Part shown: piece after piece, positions 26,642 through 33,658 of the stretch | Position numbering within the stretch: position 1 is the stretch's first letter | Layout: every line of letters begins with the position of its first letter | NCBI GenBank assembly: GCA_963592135.1 | Contig: CAVAVP010000015.1 | Location: 1 to 64,000 of the forward strand | Direction: 5' to 3' | From: UBA3700 sp963592135 | GTDB taxonomy: Bacteria > Bacillota > Clostridia > Christensenellales > UBA3700 | DNA: 64,000 bases | The notes under the pieces: generated by a model | Database searches by the model: none | Told to the model about the DNA's origin: nothing | The model's input: only the letters and a program-made list of their open reading frames with translations | Program-made: the position numbers and the translations under genes

Positions 26642-26670
26642 TTGACATAACGCAAAAAATTTGGTATTAT
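26642..26670 (+). promoter_or_regulatory. Consensus promoter for the ADP-ribosylglycohydrolase insert
   Basis: TTGACA (26642-26647), 17 bases, TATTAT (26665-26670). Transcription would start near 26677, leaving a leader of about 175 bases. Confidence 0.75.
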
Positions 26671-26731
26671 ATATACAACAAATAAAGAAATATTTGTTAA
26701 GATCGATCAAGAAAAAAGAAAAGTAGAAAAC

Positions 26732-26829
26732 ACCTTTAAAAGGTCAGAAAAAAATCAGGTACGTTTCAATATATTAATAAAAAAGCACATATTATGTGGT
26801 TAAGACTTTTTATTACAAAAAATTGAAAC
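26732..26829 (+). ncRNA. Structured leader RNA (two hairpins)
   Basis: Hairpin 1 is ACCTTT/AAAGGT (26732-26744). Hairpin 2 is long, with three stacked helices: GTTTCAAT (26763-26770) with ATTGAAAC (26822-26829), TAATAAAAA (26775-26783) with TTTTTATTA (26807-26815), and CACAT (26786-26790) with ATGTG (26794-26798). It ends 11 bases before the ribosome-binding site AAAGGAG. Three nested perfect helices in a leader argue for a real fold. I do not recognise a riboswitch class. Confidence 0.5.
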
Positions 26830-26852
26830 AAATAAAAAAAGGAGAATTAAAA

Positions 26853-27074
26853 ATGACAGGAGAAGAATCAAAATAAGTATTAGAGATGTTAAAGAAGCAA
26901 GGATATAAAGATGAAGAACTATTAGGTTCATTTTTCTTAATGTTTGTAGATAACAAAATAAATGTTAAAGAGCTTGAAGTATTAAGTAATGCAATAGGGT
27001 ATAGGCTTACAGAAGACTTTAAGAAAATGTCAACTTATGACCAAAAAACTAAAGGGTTTGAAAGAATAAAATAA
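26853..27074 (+). pseudogene. Small hypothetical ORF interrupted by an in-frame stop at codon 8
   Basis: The ATG at 26853 has an ideal ribosome-binding site (AAAAGGAGAATTAAAA) and reads MTGEESK, then TAA at 26874-26876. The same frame continues without break as VLEMLKKQGYKDEELL to 27074, giving 73 sense codons if the stop is ignored. The internal ATG at 26886 has no convincing ribosome-binding site of its own. A recent nonsense mutation is the simplest reading. Alternatives are reinitiation on ATG 26886 (62 residues) or a seven-residue leader peptide. The product is small, charged and of no recognised family. It precedes the ADP-ribosylglycohydrolase by 27 bases. Confidence 0.6.
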
Positions 27075-27101
27075 AAATTTAAATAAAAGGAGAAAAAGAA
27101 T

Positions 27102-27893
27102 ATGCTAGGAGCGCTAATCGGAGACATTATAGGATCATATTATGAATTTGACAACACTAAAAGAAAAGATTTTAAGTTAATTAATGATGGAACATCTATG
27201 ACAGATGACAGTATTATGACAACTGCTGTTATGGAAATCTGTGAAAACGAAAAATGGGATGATAATGACTATATTATTAAAACATTTAAAAAATGGGGAC
27301 AAAGATATCCAAGAGCAGGATATGGTGCAAGATTTGTATACTGGGTATTAAGTGATGATTCAAAGCCATACAATTCTTGTGGTAATGGTAGCGCTATGAG
27401 AATAAGTCCTTGTGGATGGTTTGGAAATAGTGAAGAAGAAGTTAAATATATATCTAAGCAAGTAACTCAAGTTACTCATAATCATCCAGAGGGTATAAAA
27501 GGAGCTGAAGTTGTTGCTATGTGTATATACTATGCAAGAATTGGAAAGGATAAAAAATTTATTAAAAACTATATTTTAAAAGAGTATCCAGAGGTAGAAA
27601 ATCTAGATTATGATGATTTAGTTGCAAACTTTTACCATGGAGCAGAAATATGTCAAGCAACAGTTCCGCAAGCATTATATTGTTTTTTAATTTCATCAAG
27701 TTTTGAAGATTGTTTAAGAACTACTATATCCATAGGTGGCGACTGTGATACAACAAGTGCTATGTCATGCGCTATTGCTGAGGCATATTACGGAATCCCA
27801 GAGGATATTTTAAATCAAGTTAAACCTTTTATTAAGCCTGATGTTTGGGAAATAATGGAAAAAGGTTATAAGAAGTTAAATAAGAAAATATAA
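27102..27893 (+). CDS. ADP-ribosylglycohydrolase family protein, 263 aa
   Basis: DraG/ARH fold. Seen: LGALIGDIIGSYYE at the start, the metal-binding TDDS (SMTDDSIMTT, near residue 29), NGSAMRISP, and GGDCDTTSAM near residue 215, which supplies the second metal site. All ligands look intact. These enzymes remove ADP-ribose from arginine or other acceptors. Partner transferases are not encoded nearby, so the target is unknown. It has a good ribosome-binding site (AAAGGAG). It belongs to the insert between rng and rplU. Confidence 0.9.
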   Translation: MLGALIGDIIGSYYEFDNTKRKDFKLINDGTSMTDDSIMTTAVMEICENEKWDDNDYIIKTFKKWGQRYPRAGYGARFVYWVLSDDSKPYNSCGNGSAMRISPCGWFGNSEEEVKYISKQVTQVTHNHPEGIKGAEVVAMCIYYARIGKDKKFIKNYILKEYPEVENLDYDDLVANFYHGAEICQATVPQALYCFLISSSFEDCLRTTISIGGDCDTTSAMSCAIAEAYYGIPEDILNQVKPFIKPDVWEIMEKGYKKLNKKI

Positions 27894-27934
27894 CTTACAT
27901 ATTATTCTTTAATTTAAGTATTAGAGCATAAAGA

Positions 27935-27967
27935 GTATCTATGGTGGGTTGAGTTCGCTGTAGATAC
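27935..27967. repeat. Seven-base inverted repeat between accessory genes
   Basis: GTATCTA (27935-27941) pairs with TAGATAC (27961-27967) over a 19-base GT-rich loop. It lies 42 bases after the ADP-ribosylglycohydrolase stop. On both sides ACATATTATT recurs (near 27896 and 27989), so part of this gap is a duplicated segment. A processing hairpin or weak terminator is possible. Confidence 0.4.
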
Positions 27968-28057
27968 CTAAATAAAAGAATTTTCAGTACATATTATTAG
28001 ATAAATTCTTTAATTATAATGATGGTGGAAAAAATAAATATATAGGAGGATAAAGAA

Positions 28058-28483
28058 TTGAAAGATAAATTTTTTAAAGTAACAGCAGTATGTGGACATG
28101 TGGGTAGAAAGAATGGTTTATTAAAAGATTTTGCAATAAATACCAATTCAGCTGAGGATGCAGCAAAAATAGCAAGAGACCTTCCTAGAGTAAAACATCA
28201 TAATAAAAAAGCTATAAGACAGGTAGTTGAAATTACAAGAGAGGAATATTTTGAATTATTAGATAAAAATAGAAAAGATCCTTATTTTTCTTGTACAAGT
28301 ATTCAAGACCAGAATAAAACTTGCGAAGATATAAGACTTTCTGTAATAAAGATGAAAACAGAAAAAGATTATACAGAAACAAGAGATGAAAGACTTAAAT
28401 ACAAGTTTAAAAAGAGAAGATCTCTAGAAAAAGATTTTAAAAATTATTATAAAAGGACAGGTAGAATTTATATAGCAGCGTAA
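28058..28483 (+). CDS. Hypothetical basic protein (CGHVG motif), 141 aa
   Basis: Starts with TTG at 28058, eight bases after a perfect AGGAGG (28044-28049); no ATG fits better. The sequence shows VTAVCGHVGRK, then AARIARDLPRVKHHNKKAI-like and EITREEYFELL blocks. A similar CGHVG/RVKHH pattern recurs in uncharacterised proteins of Clostridia, in my recollection. The C-terminal part is strongly Lys/Arg-rich, so nucleic-acid binding is possible. It is the last gene of the insert between rng and rplU, followed by a hairpin terminator. Confidence 0.7.
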   Translation: MKDKFFKVTAVCGHVGRKNGLLKDFAINTNSAEDAAKIARDLPRVKHHNKKAIRQVVEITREEYFELLDKNRKDPYFSCTSIQDQNKTCEDIRLSVIKMKTEKDYTETRDERLKYKFKKRRSLEKDFKNYYKRTGRIYIAA

Positions 28484-28601
28484 AAAGACTATCTTTAAAA
28501 AGAATTTAAAGTGTGTTAATATTAAGAAAGGATTTAGTAGTAAAGTCAAAAAAATCAAGATTTGGGGAGAACGTAGTATATGACTTAACTATGACTATTT
28601 G

Positions 28602-28634
28602 AAAGAATGGGTCGCATGTTAGATTCTTTTTATT
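28602..28634 (+). terminator. Hairpin terminator at the end of the insert
   Basis: AAAGAAT (28602-28608) pairs with ATTCTTT (28623-28629) over a 14-base loop, followed by TTATTT. It is AT-rich but has the right shape and place. Confidence 0.5.
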
Positions 28635-28745
28635 TGTTGATTTTAAAGTGCTAAGTTGAAATGTTAGATTAAGCATGAATGCTTATAACTAACTCTAAGT
28701 TTTTTTAACTCAATTGATTTACATATTTATATAAATATAAATTGT

Positions 28746-28775
28746 TTGACATAATAGATTTGTTTTTGGTAATAT
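28746..28775 (+). promoter_or_regulatory. Promoter of rplU-prp-rpmA
   Basis: TTGACA (28746-28751), 18 bases, TAATAT (28770-28775). It lies just upstream of the L21-type leader. Confidence 0.7.
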
Positions 28776-28779
28776 CTAT

Positions 28780-28852
28780 CGTGAGCCGCATGGAGAAGGT
28801 AATAAGTCCGCTTGGCACCTTAACAGCGAGACTGGAGAGAGGAGGTATAAAA
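28780..28852 (+). ncRNA. L21-type ribosomal protein leader
   Basis: The ~70-base G+C-richer leader runs from GTGAGCCGCATGG to the AGGAGG ribosome-binding site. It stands out from the AT-rich flanks and contains short complementary blocks (e.g. AAGGT and ACCTT around CCGCTTGGC). Position and size match the Firmicutes L21 leader, an autoregulatory RNA element ahead of rplU. I assign it by context and general look; a covariance-model search was not possible. Confidence 0.6.
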
Positions 28853-29155
28853 ATGTACGCAATTGTTACTACAGGTAATAAGCAATACAAAGTTTCTGTT
28901 GGTGATATTATTAAGGTTGAAAAATTAGAAGCTGAAGTTAAAGATATCGTTAATTTAGATGTTGTTATGCTTAACAATGATGGTAAGGTTGTAGTTGGCA
29001 AAGATGCTGCTAAAGCTAGTGTAAAGGCTGAAGTAGTTGCTCAAGATAAAGCTAAGAAGATTGTTATCTTTAAGTATAAGGCTAAGAAAAATGAGCGTAA
29101 GCGTCAAGGTCATAGACAACCATTTACAGCTTTAAAGATTACAGAAATTAAATAA
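28853..29155 (+). CDS. rplU: 50S ribosomal protein L21, 100 aa
   Basis: The start [14 protein letters not shown] and the end [17 protein letters not shown] are diagnostic of L21. Length is typical. The ATG at 28853 follows AGGAGG at correct spacing. An upstream in-frame extension to 28742 would translate the leader and is rejected. The stop overlaps the prp start (TAATG), so the two are coupled. Confidence 0.97.
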   Translation: MYAIVTTGNKQYKVSVGDIIKVEKLEAEVKDIVNLDVVMLNNDGKVVVGKDAAKASVKAEVVAQDKAKKIVIFKYKAKKNERKRQGHRQPFTALKITEIK

Positions 29156-29490
29156 TGACAATCGTTAAAGTTAAGAAGCAAGAAAATAGTATAATTCAAG
29201 TTGAATGTAGTGGTCATTCAGGCTATGCAAGTGAAGGCGAGGATATAGTATGTTCTGCAATCTCATCAATAGTGCAAACAGCAGGAATGGGACTAAAGAT
29301 GTATCTTAAATTAGATATAATTGAAGATATAGATGAAAAGAAAGGATTTTACGAAATAAGTATTCCTAAAAACTTGAATTCAAAGGATAGACATGATGCT
29401 GATGTAATTCTTGAAACAATGTTTCTTGGATTGAAGGATATAGAAAGTGGCTATTCTAAAAACCTAAAAGTGGAGGTAATAAAGTTATGA
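29155..29490 (+). CDS. prp: Ribosomal-processing cysteine protease Prp, 111 aa
   Basis: The Prp (YsxB) motif is present: [19 protein letters not shown], with the catalytic His at residue 21 and Cys at 33. Prp removes the N-terminal extension of L27 in Bacillota, and the neighbouring L27 carries that extension. It overlaps rplU by one base and rpmA by four (ATGA). Confidence 0.95.
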   Translation: MTIVKVKKQENSIIQVECSGHSGYASEGEDIVCSAISSIVQTAGMGLKMYLKLDIIEDIDEKKGFYEISIPKNLNSKDRHDADVILETMFLGLKDIESGYSKNLKVEVIKL

Positions 29491-29771
29491 TAATGAATTT
29501 ACAATTATTCGCACATAAGAAAGGTGTTGGTTCTACAAAGAATGGTAGAGATTCTGAAGCTAAGAGACTAGGACCTAAAAAGAGTGATGGACAATTTGCT
29601 ACAGCTGGATCAATCCTTGTTAGACAAAGAGGAACAAAATATCATCCAGGTAACAATGTAGACATCGGTGGCGATGACACATTATTCGCACTAATTGATG
29701 GTATCGTAAAATTCGAAAGAGTTGGTAAAGATAAGAAACAAGTTAGTGTATATGCTAAAGAAGCAAAATAA
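29487..29771 (+). CDS. rpmA: 50S ribosomal protein L27 with cleavable N-terminus, 94 aa
   Basis: It starts [20 protein letters not shown]. The LQLFA stretch followed by HKKG matches the Prp cleavage site (after FA), which exposes the functional N-terminus that reaches toward the peptidyl transferase centre. The rest ([22 protein letters not shown]) is standard L27. The ATG at 29487 is ten bases after GGAGG; the alternative ATG at 29493 is too far from it. Confidence 0.97.
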   Translation: MIMNLQLFAHKKGVGSTKNGRDSEAKRLGPKKSDGQFATAGSILVRQRGTKYHPGNNVDIGGDDTLFALIDGIVKFERVGKDKKQVSVYAKEAK

Positions 29772-29794
29772 TTAAATTTAAAAATTAAAAAAAT

Positions 29795-29829
29795 TAGGAA
29801 TTAAGTAAAATTAATTCCTATTTTTTTTT
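29795..29829 (+). terminator. Strong terminator after rpmA
   Basis: Ten-base perfect stem TAGGAATTAA (29795-29804) with TTAATTCCTA (29811-29820), six-base loop, then nine T. Confidence 0.92.
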
Positions 29830-29954
29830 ATTATCAAAAAGTAAATATTTATATATAAATTACTAAATGTCTTGTAGTAAATTAAAATAAATGGTACTAT
29901 ATGTTTGAAATTATAAAATAAAATAGTAACAAAATATAAATAACAGGGTATAAA

Positions 29955-32162
29955 ATGGTATCAAAAGAATTAATCAACAATTTATTAGAAAAATATAATA
30001 TAGGTAAAAAACCATTCTCATTACTTTTAGGTTGGGGAGAAACAACAATTATTAGATATTTAGATGGAGAATCAGAGCCGTCAAAGAAATATTTTAATAT
30101 TTTAAATGAGTTACAAGATCCAGAGAAATATTTAAGTTTATTAAATACTAATAAAAACAATATATCAAAAGTGGCTTATATAAAGTCATTAAATGCTGTT
30201 AATACGCTTATTTTAGAAGAAAAAGGGAATAACCTTCCTATGCAAGGTTTTATAAGAGCAGCGGCTGAGACTATAAAAGTTTCAGTTGCTGATGTTGATG
30301 AAAATAAAAAATCTATAATAAATTCAATAGATAAAGCTAATAAAAATGGTGTTGAACTTCTTGTTTTTAATGAGTTAACTCTTACTGGTTATACTTGCCA
30401 TGATATATTCTTACAATCTTTGCTTTTAGATAAAGTAGAAGAAGCTTTATTAGATATAGCAAAAGTAACACGTAATTTAAATATGATTGTAGTTGTTGGA
30501 GCACCAATAAGATTTAAATCAAAATTATTTAATTGTGGTGTAGTTATCAATGATGGAAATATATTAGGTGTTGTTCCTAAGATAAATATTCCAAATTATA
30601 ATGAGTTTTATGAAATAAGGCACTTTACTTCGGGTGAAGACATTGTAAATGAAACAATAGACATAAATGGAATGAAAGTTCCGTTTGGAAAAGATTTATT
30701 ATTTACATGCAAAAATAATAAAAACTTTGTTTTAGGAATAGAAATTTGTGAAGATTTGTGGGTTGCAATTCCGCCATCATCGCATTTAGCACAATGCGGT
30801 GTTACAGTAATTGCAAATTTATCTGCTTCAAACGAGGTTATCGGCAAGAGTGAATATAGGCGTGATTTAATTTCAAATCAATCAGCACGTCTTGATTGCG
30901 CGTATATCTATGCTTCAGCAGGAGATGGAGAATCAACACAAGATTTAGTATTTTCAGGCCATAATCTAATTGCCGAAGAAGGAAGTATTTTAAAAGAATC
31001 TAAATTATTTGACAATGAAATGGTTATAGGGGATATCGACCTAGAAAAAATAGTTCATGAAAGACAAAGAAAAAATACAACAATTAGTACAATAAAAGGA
31101 AACCTTAGAAATATATATTTTGATGTTAAAACAAATAATTATATTGTAGATAGAAAATATGATAGATTCCCTTTTGTTCCAAATGATGATAAAAAACGTA
31201 ATGAAAGATGTGACTTAATTTTAACAATGCAAGCTAATGGCCTAAAAAAGAGAGTAGAGCACATTAATTGTAAAAAAATAGTTGTAGGATTATCTGGTGG
31301 TTTGGATTCTGCGCTTGCAATACTTGTTGCGGTTAAAGCGATGGACCTTCTAAATAGATCAAGAAAGGATATAATTGCTATAACTATGCCTTGTTTTGGA
31401 ACAACAAAAAGAACTAAATCTAACGCTGAAATTTTGGCTGATGGACTAGGTACAGACTTTAAGGATATAAATATATCTAATTCTGTTATAAGTCACTTTA
31501 AAGATATAGGACAATCTATGGATGATTTGTCTGTAACTTTTGAAAATGGTCAAGCAAGAGAAAGAACTCAAGTTTTAATGGATATAGCAAATAAAGAGGG
31601 CGGAATTGTTTTAGGTACTGGAGATTTATCTGAACTTGCTTTAGGGTGGGCTACATATAATGGAGATCATATGTCAATGTATGCTGTTAATGCCTCAATT
31701 CCAAAAACATTAGTTAGATATATTGTTAAATATTATGCAGACACATGTAATAATACAAAAACTGCGCAAGCTTTATATGATATCTTAGCGACTCCTGTAT
31801 CTCCAGAATTACTTCCTGCAAAGGATGGTGAAATATCTCAAAAGACAGAAGATTTAGTGGGACCATATGAACTACATGACTTTTTCTTGTATTATATTTT
31901 ACGTTTTGGTTATTCTCCAAAAAGAATATATGCAATGTCCATAAATACTTTTGACAAAATATATTCAAGAGAGATTATTTTAAAATGGTTAAGAAATTTT
32001 TACTGGAGATTTTTCTCTCAACAATTTAAGCGTTCATGTCTTCCAGATGGTCCAAAGGTGGGTTCTGTTACATTGTCCCCAAGGGGGGACTGGAGAATGC
32101 CATCTGATGCAACATCAAAACTTTGGGTAAAGGAAATTGAAGAAATAAAAAATAATATATAA
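29955..32162 (+). CDS. nadE: Glutamine-dependent NAD+ synthetase with an N-terminal HTH-like fusion, 735 aa
   Basis: From residue 96 (MQGFIRAAAE) the protein is a normal two-domain NadE. The nitrilase-type glutaminase domain has catalytic Glu140, Lys209 and Cys265 (NELTLTGY, VPKINIPNY, GIEICEDLW). The synthetase domain has the SGGLDS P-loop at 447-452. It makes NAD+ from deamido-NAD+, ATP and glutamine. Residues 1-95 are extra: KYNIGKKPFSLLLGWGETT, RYLDGESEPSKKY and a following SKVAYIKS segment resemble the helix-turn-helix module I know from MqsA/Panacea-type antitoxin proteins. The frame is continuous, and the ATG at 29955 has a weak AGGG. Start at residue 96 has no ribosome-binding site, so the fusion is probably real. 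Confidence 0.88.
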   Translation: MVSKELINNLLEKYNIGKKPFSLLLGWGETTIIRYLDGESEPSKKYFNILNELQDPEKYLSLLNTNKNNISKVAYIKSLNAVNTLILEEKGNNLPMQGFIRAAAETIKVSVADVDENKKSIINSIDKANKNGVELLVFNELTLTGYTCHDIFLQSLLLDKVEEALLDIAKVTRNLNMIVVVGAPIRFKSKLFNCGVVINDGNILGVVPKINIPNYNEFYEIRHFTSGEDIVNETIDINGMKVPFGKDLLFTCKNNKNFVLGIEICEDLWVAIPPSSHLAQCGVTVIANLSASNEVIGKSEYRRDLISNQSARLDCAYIYASAGDGESTQDLVFSGHNLIAEEGSILKESKLFDNEMVIGDIDLEKIVHERQRKNTTISTIKGNLRNIYFDVKTNNYIVDRKYDRFPFVPNDDKKRNERCDLILTMQANGLKKRVEHINCKKIVVGLSGGLDSALAILVAVKAMDLLNRSRKDIIAITMPCFGTTKRTKSNAEILADGLGTDFKDINISNSVISHFKDIGQSMDDLSVTFENGQARERTQVLMDIANKEGGIVLGTGDLSELALGWATYNGDHMSMYAVNASIPKTLVRYIVKYYADTCNNTKTAQALYDILATPVSPELLPAKDGEISQKTEDLVGPYELHDFFLYYILRFGYSPKRIYAMSINTFDKIYSREIILKWLRNFYWRFFSQQFKRSCLPDGPKVGSVTLSPRGDWRMPSDATSKLWVKEIEEIKNNI

Positions 32163-32184
32163 AAAAGAAGGATAGTAATAAACC

Positions 32185-32508
32185 ATGGAAAGATTAGAAA
32201 AACTTTGTGAAAGAATAGATAAATTTAATAAAGACAGGGAATGGGATCAATTTCATACACCAGAAAATTTAGCAAAATCAATCTCTATTGAAGCTAATGA
32301 GCTTTTAGAGTGTTATCAATGGAATGATAACGCTCAATTAGAGGATGTAAAAGAAGAGCTTGCTGATGTTATGAATTATTGTTTGCAACTATCTATGGTA
32401 TTAAAGTTGGATGCTATTGAAATAATGAACAAGAAAATGGATAAGACAGAGAAAAAATATCCTGTTGAAAAATCAAAAGGTGTTTCTACAAAGTACGATA
32501 AACTTTAA
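32185..32508 (+). CDS. MazG-like nucleotide pyrophosphohydrolase, 107 aa
   Basis: All-alpha MazG/iMazG fold: FNKDREWDQFHTPENLAKSISIEANELLE, then VKEELADVMNY with the metal-binding EExxD arrangement. Proteins of this size (RS21-C6/dCTPase type) hydrolyse dCTP or other non-canonical dNTPs as house-cleaning enzymes. It lies 22 bases after nadE with AGAAGGA as ribosome-binding site, so it is likely co-transcribed. The stop is two bases from the end of the converging TetR gene, and no terminator separates them. Confidence 0.85.
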   Translation: MERLEKLCERIDKFNKDREWDQFHTPENLAKSISIEANELLECYQWNDNAQLEDVKEELADVMNYCLQLSMVLKLDAIEIMNKKMDKTEKKYPVEKSKGVSTKYDKL

Positions 32509-32510
32509 AA

Positions 32511-33119
32511 TTATTTTTTGTTTTCAAACTTTTCTTTTAGGTGTTTTAAATCAAGACAATAATCTATTATGTCTATTACATATTCGTTTGAAATTAAGCA
32601 ATCGTCCTTAAGCCATTGCTTAACAATTGACATAATGCTTTCAATATAAAATTTTATAAGATATGGCTGAATGGTTTTATCTATCTTGTAATAATCCATG
32701 ATAGGCTTAAAATAAGATTCATTTAAACTGTTAAAAATGTCATGCCCATTTAAAAGTTGCGGTTTTTTTATTGAAATAGAGAATAATTTTTTATTATTTC
32801 TTATAAAATCTAAATAAATATTAAGATATTTAGGTGTTAATAAGAAAAAGCTTTGTGTTTGGTTTGTTTTTATAATTTCATCGATATCTATTTTTACATT
32901 AAAGCTGTCATAAAATTTTTGCGTAAAACTTTCGATGGTTTCTTGAAGTAAATCATCAAGTGTTTCATAATGCAAATAAAAGGTTGATCTATTAACGCCT
33001 GCTTTAGTGCAAATTTCTTTTATTGAAATAAACTCATATTCTTTCTTGTCTAAAAGAGATATAAGTGCCTCTTGCATTAAAGAGGCGGTATTATAATATT
33101 TAGATTCGTGCTTATTCAT
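32511..33119 (-). CDS. TetR/AcrR-family transcriptional regulator, 202 aa
   Basis: N-terminal TetR HTH: ALISLLDKKEYEFISIKEICTKAGV, then NRSTFYLHYETLDDLL (residues ~13-60). The C-terminal ~140 residues are the helical ligand-binding/dimer domain, of no identifiable subtype. It is the second gene of a minus-strand pair, 21 bases after a two-helix membrane protein. The usual inference is control of that operon. An operator of TetR type exists in the window at 14520-14537, but no link is shown. Confidence 0.88.
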   Translation of the reverse strand: MNKHESKYYNTASLMQEALISLLDKKEYEFISIKEICTKAGVNRSTFYLHYETLDDLLQETIESFTQKFYDSFNVKIDIDEIIKTNQTQSFFLLTPKYLNIYLDFIRNNKKLFSISIKKPQLLNGHDIFNSLNESYFKPIMDYYKIDKTIQPYLIKFYIESIMSIVKQWLKDDCLISNEYVIDIIDYCLDLKHLKEKFENKK

Positions 33120-33140
33120 ATATAATACCGCTCCTTTTAA

Positions 33141-33500
33141 TTATTCTTCGTTTGCAATTTCTTTAGCTAAAGTTGTTATTTCAAAAGCAAACTTTTCTTT
33201 TCTCTTATTTAAGATTATAGAATAAATCTTATAATTAATTCCACACATAATTATTCCAATTACTCCTATAACTATTCCAAAGATTGTGCCTATAGTGCCA
33301 CTTGGCCCAAATGTAGTCATTAAAAAACTCATTCCCAATCCTAAAACTAGGGCTCCAATTATTCCAAATGTGTAAGCGAATATTTTTGCTGGTTTTTTTA
33401 CTTGTTCATCTAATTTTTTTAGTTGAACTACTTTTCTTTCTGTTTTTGGAGCATATTGCTCTGCGATTTTGTTTGCATATACTTTATCTAGGTTTTCCAT
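33141..33500 (-). CDS. Small two-helix membrane protein, 119 aa
   Basis: The ATG at 33500 is placed by a perfect AAAGGAGG eight bases upstream; an upstream in-frame extension lacks one. The N-terminal 40 residues are charged (ENLDKVYANKIAEQY). Two hydrophobic helices follow (about 45-67 and 73-97, Gly-rich), with a charged end. No domain is recognised. It is co-directional with the TetR gene, so it may be its target or sensor partner. Confidence 0.75.
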   Translation of the reverse strand: MENLDKVYANKIAEQYAPKTERKVVQLKKLDEQVKKPAKIFAYTFGIIGALVLGLGMSFLMTTFGPSGTIGTIFGIVIGVIGIIMCGINYKIYSIILNKRKEKFAFEITTLAKEIANEE

Positions 33501-33597
33501 TGTTGTGTCCTCCTTTAACCTATTTACACCTATATTGTATTTTTTTTGAAGAAAAAGATTGAACAACACGAAAATTGAAAAATGTTGATTTTTGCAA

Positions 33598-33633
33598 AAA
33601 CAAAAAAGCTGATAAAAAAGTTTACCAGCTTTT
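33598..33633 (-). terminator. Terminator of the 33659-34909 gene
   Basis: On the minus strand AAAAGCTG and CAGCTTTT (33633-33626 with 33611-33604) form an eight-base stem followed by a T-run. It lies 26 bases past the stop of the membrane-anchored protein. Confidence 0.75.
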
Positions 33634-33658
33634 ATTCAATCAATTTTGTTTATTTATA

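Larger units (their letters stand above)
26517..26852 (+). other. 336-base region rich in inverted repeats before the ADP-ribosylglycohydrolase operon
   Basis: No gene. It contains, in order: TGTCC/GGGACA (about 26536-26552), ACTTG/CAAGT (26559-26574), a nine-base perfect stem GAATATATC/GATATATTC (26588-26608), AACGC/GCGTT (26609-26640) enclosing a G-run, a consensus promoter (26642-26670), and a structured transcript leader. The first elements may terminate the rng transcript, though no long T-run follows. Confidence 0.5.

Noticed and set aside
28742..28852. 37-codon N-terminal extension of L21
   Set aside because: It would translate the promoter and leader; standard L21 starts MYAIV at 28853 after AGGAGG.
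29955..30239. Separate antitoxin gene upstream of nadE
   Set aside because: The frame runs without a stop into NadE and there is no second ribosome-binding site.
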